34,651 nucleotides of DNA from Methanomicrobiaceae archaeon. GTDB taxonomy: Archaea > Halobacteriota > Methanomicrobia > Methanomicrobiales > Methanomicrobiaceae. Location of the stretch: positions 1 to 34,651 of the forward strand of contig JAFGWE010000001.1 of NCBI GenBank assembly GCA_016937345.1, in the 5' to 3' direction. The translations under genes and the position numbers were made by a program. Below are positions 32,394 to 34,651 of the stretch, in pieces; the first letter of the stretch is position 1; each line of letters opens with the position of its first letter. The notes beneath the pieces are model-generated. The model had not been told where the DNA came from. It did no database searches and worked only from the letters and a program-made list of their open reading frames with translations.

Positions 32394-34112
32394 TCACACG
32401 CAAATCCCGTCGCAGACTGATAACAAAAGCCTCTCTGCCGCGTTCTCTTTTGCCAAAACCCGCTCTTCGAGTTCGTCGCAGAGTTTCATAAGAGTGTCCA
32501 CCCTTTCTACTATGCGGTGCTGTTCGGCGAGTGGTGGGAGGGGAAAAAACATATTTAATAACTCATCTTGTTTTATCCCTTTTACTGTCATTCCTGATCC
32601 TTCGATTGTGGAACTTGTAAAAAAGTTGTAAACGTAATTAATATCAATATTCTTGAATAATTCCACGCCTTTTAAATCCTGATTTATGGCAACATCTATT
32701 TGATTTATTGCAATTTTTCCCAATCCCATTCTTACACAGATTATCAAATTATTAGCAGGAATAATCTTTGATTTACTTTCATCTATGGCTTTTTTTGTAA
32801 TTTTATCCTGAGTTGAGTTCAAATATTTGGAAGATTTTAGATCTTTTACACTTGCCCAAAAAATGTCGCCATCCCAATATTGAGGATTAATTTTACTTGG
32901 AGTACCTCCACTTTGGATTTTTTGAATAATGTCTCCAAACCTCGTCCAAATCCACCCCTCAGGAAGCTCATACGGCACTTCCTCAGGAGAAACCGGCGGC
33001 AAATCCTTCTGCTTTTTAATCTTCCCTTCTTTAACAAGCCGGGTCTTTTCGGCCTGAATCTTCTCCAGAAGAACCGCTGCCGGCTCATCATCAGGATTCT
33101 GCGGGGCAAGCCTGCCCTGAACAGCAAGCTGCAAAATCGCTTTTCGCATCTCCGCAATGCTTTCTTTATCATCAAAGAGTGTGTCAAAATTGGATTTCAA
33201 AATCTCCCGTGCGGTATCAGCACCGGCAGCGTCCTTTGCTTCCAGAAGGCAGTTTAGTGATGATAAGAGAAGCGCACCCCGTGTCTCTGATTCGGTTTTC
33301 TGCCGGGCTTCGAGTTTGTCGCAGAGTTTCATGAGGGTGTCCACCCTTTCGACAATGCGGTGCTGTTCTGCGAGTGGGGGGAGAGAGATTTCTACATGTT
33401 CCATGTTTGACTTTGTCATATGAAGCATAGCAAGTCCGTGTGATTTTGACTTGACTTTTTCAGTTAGGTGTTGTAATAAGTAGAAAGCATATCTCTTATC
33501 TATAGCATCTTGAAGAACCAGTTTCCATATGTGATAATGATATATTGCCTTCGGTCCATCCCAAATATACGGTCCAAAAGTTGCTGACCAAGCAAATAGC
33601 AAATCTCCCTTCTCGCAATAGTTTTTTTCCGGCAAATTTAGATCAGAATAATACCACGAATCGCCTTTATTGAGGTTTTGTATCCGAATAATTGGTGTTC
33701 CTTCATCCAATAATTCTGATCTTTTATAGGCTCTTCCATTTATTAGCTCAATTACATCACACAATAAACATTTATTCCAACCTTGAGGTAAAACTCCAAT
33801 TGCTGGATCTAAAATTAATGCCTTCTCTCTTTTTTGAGCCTTTATCTTTCCTTCTTTGACGAGTCCCGCCTTCTCCGTAGCTATCTTCTCCAGGAGAACC
33901 GATGCCGGTTCGTCTTCAGGGTCCTGCGGGACTAGACAGCCCTGAACTGCAAGCCGGAGTATTGTCTCACGAAGTTTTGGGATTCCTCCCTTTGCCCTTG
34001 CGAGTGTTTCAAAATTGGTTGTCAGGATGTCGGATGAAATTTGAGTCTTCTCTTCGGAGTTGCAGATAATGTCGATATTGTTTTTATTGTGTTTATTATT
34101 TGTATTGCTCAT
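32394..34112 (-). CDS. hsdS: Type I restriction-modification specificity subunit
   Basis: The 572-residue HsdS has two target-recognition domains (about 107-248 and 381-528), each followed by the same conserved helix segment (PPLAEQHRIVERVDTLMKLCD at 245-265 and 525-545; cited by position). Each is preceded by a repeated region (LRLAVQG.L.PQ...EPA.VLLEKI...K..LVKEGKIK). This pseudo-dimeric build lets each half read one part of a split DNA site. The first 30 residues are Asn-rich and probably disordered. No hsdM or hsdR is in the window: downstream is fic, then a convergent permease; upstream is a small unrelated gene. The subunit is therefore solitary, or its partners lie beyond the right edge. 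Confidence 0.93.
   Translation of the reverse strand: MSNTNNKHNKNNIDIICNSEEKTQISSDILTTNFETLARAKGGIPKLRETILRLAVQGCLVPQDPEDEPASVLLEKIATEKAGLVKEGKIKAQKREKALILDPAIGVLPQGWNKCLLCDVIELINGRAYKRSELLDEGTPIIRIQNLNKGDSWYYSDLNLPEKNYCEKGDLLFAWSATFGPYIWDGPKAIYHYHIWKLVLQDAIDKRYAFYLLQHLTEKVKSKSHGLAMLHMTKSNMEHVEISLPPLAEQHRIVERVDTLMKLCDKLEARQKTESETRGALLLSSLNCLLEAKDAAGADTAREILKSNFDTLFDDKESIAEMRKAILQLAVQGRLAPQNPDDEPAAVLLEKIQAEKTRLVKEGKIKKQKDLPPVSPEEVPYELPEGWIWTRFGDIIQKIQSGGTPSKINPQYWDGDIFWASVKDLKSSKYLNSTQDKITKKAIDESKSKIIPANNLIICVRMGLGKIAINQIDVAINQDLKGVELFKNIDINYVYNFFTSSTIEGSGMTVKGIKQDELLNMFFPLPPLAEQHRIVERVDTLMKLCDELEERVLAKENAAERLLLSVCDGICV
32494..32543. repeat. Duplicated hsdS segment, copy 1
   Basis: This encodes the end of the second conserved region (EQHRIVERVDTLMKLC). 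It is near-identical at DNA level to 33335-33384, allowing recombination that would exchange recognition domains. Confidence 0.7.
33335..33384. repeat. Duplicated hsdS segment, copy 2
   Basis: Partner of the segment at 32494-32543 in direct orientation, with only a few mismatches. Spacing is about 841 bp, roughly one specificity half. Confidence 0.7.
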
Positions 34113-34222
34113 GCCCGGACCCGTCTGTTATATTCATTATTATCTGCCATTCCCCAAAACGATATTGGAAAGGCTGACCGCCCGGGTTAGTTGTGAAGGA
34201 GAAATAATCAAAAAAAAATTGA

Positions 34223-34552
34223 TCATCTGATCCTTAGTTCAGGTTTTCTTTGATAATTTTCGTACAGATCGGTTTCGAAGATCCATCCCAAACGGCCTTC
34301 TTTGTCAGTCGCAATCCGGTTTGACTTTAGAAGTTGTCTGATAATATCATAAAACGTCTGATAAGTCATCTTTTCTGAAAGGAATTTCTTCCACAGGGAA
34401 TCCGGTTTGTAATGCCCGCTCCATTCCATGATTAAGTCTTCAACCATTTCTGTTGTTTCCGGGCGGAGTGAGAATATGGTTTTTGAACAGTCTCCTGCCG
34501 GATCACCCGCTCCGTCTTGTTTCATATCAGAAAATTTGTCATATTGATTCAT
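34223..34552 (-). CDS. Unrecognised 109-residue protein, possible winged helix
   Basis: After a polar N-terminus (1-25), the protein is mostly helical. Residues about 55-95 (TYQTFYDIIRQLLKSNRIATDKEGRLGWIF in pieces) resemble a winged-helix pattern: helix, recognition-like helix, then a short hairpin. I cannot name a family. The start codon lies 13 bp from the terminal 11-bp tandem repeat, with no ribosome site between, which is unusual. The stop is 110 bp before hsdS on the same strand. A regulatory role for the restriction block is possible but is inference. Confidence 0.6.
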   Translation of the reverse strand: MNQYDKFSDMKQDGAGDPAGDCSKTIFSLRPETTEMVEDLIMEWSGHYKPDSLWKKFLSEKMTYQTFYDIIRQLLKSNRIATDKEGRLGWIFETDLYENYQRKPELRIR

Positions 34553-34564
34553 ATAACTGATTGA

Positions 34565-34651
34565 AAGAAATCATCAAGAAATCATCAAGAAATCATCAAG
34601 AAATCATCAAGAAATCATCAAGAAATCATCAAGAAATCATCAAGAAATCAT
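34565..34651. repeat. 11-bp tandem repeat array, open at the window edge
   Basis: The unit AAGAAATCATC is repeated about eight times without a mismatch from 34565 to the end. There are no spacers, so it is not CRISPR. The 11-bp period is near one helical turn, so the A/T tracts are in phase and may bend the DNA. On the plus strand the array has no stop in any frame (11 is prime to 3, giving an 11-residue periodic peptide); on the minus strand every frame hits TGA. Its true length is unknown. Confidence 0.95.

Noticed and set aside
34565-34651. Possible CRISPR array at the right edge
   Set aside because: The 11-bp unit is repeated head to tail with no spacers and is far too short for CRISPR repeats.
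1-34651. tRNA or rRNA genes
   Set aside because: No T-arm-like or rRNA-like conserved sequence was noticed on either strand; a covariance-model scan was not possible.

Overview
The window looks like a methanogenic archaeon, most likely from the Methanomicrobiales (a Methanoplanus/Methanolacinia-like member of Methanomicrobiaceae; the genus is inference). The evidence is an F420H2 oxidase beside a divergent MsvR-type V4R regulator, the archaeal aromatic pathway that starts with ADH synthase and 3-dehydroquinate synthase II, archaeal PheRS, TrpRS and splicing endonuclease, a PEGA surface protein with a PGF-CTERM-like tail, and a multi-PAS kinase with the methanogen-type RHDxxNQ H-box. The DNA is moderately AT-rich with T-rich intergenic stretches. 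I saw no rRNA, tRNA, CRISPR array or insertion sequence.

Layout. 1-1386 (-) is the N-terminal part of a secreted PKD-repeat protein that continues off the left edge. 1687-3717 (+) holds an HdeD-like membrane protein and an NCS2 permease. 3733-5833 is a divergent msvR/fpaA oxidative-stress pair around a perfect inverted repeat. 5975-8842 (-) is a five-PAS sensor kinase. 8944-16816 (-) is an eight-gene aromatic operon, read from high to low coordinates: two tandem ADH synthase/aldolase paralogues, DHQ synthase II, prephenate dehydrogenase, prephenate dehydratase, EPSP synthase, a shikimate kinase-shikimate dehydrogenase fusion, and chorismate synthase. Dehydroquinate dehydratase and chorismate mutase are absent. 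16817-17705 is an unexplained gene-poor stretch.

17706-20612 (-) holds a LysE exporter, a DUF2178-like membrane protein translationally coupled to a small XRE regulator, a TrmO-like protein and two unrecognised small genes. 20822-22585 (-) is the PEGA protein. 22709-28263 (-) is an information-processing run: endA, trpS, pheS, pheT. 28485-30814 holds a DUF2202 ferritin-like lipoprotein and an APC amino-acid permease.

30875-34552 (-) is an accessory block: a small unrecognised protein, a solitary type I HsdS specificity subunit, and a Fic protein preceded by two near-identical long palindromes. The right edge is an 11-bp tandem repeat cut by the window end.

The strongest leads are the paired palindromes in front of fic, the msvR/fpaA operator, the AroK-AroE fusion with its uncertain start, the tandem ADH-synthase paralogues, the phased 11-bp repeat next to hsdS, and the unexplained region upstream of the aromatic operon. 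I do not see a clear, fully new multi-gene system. The hsdS-fic block is the best place to look for one.
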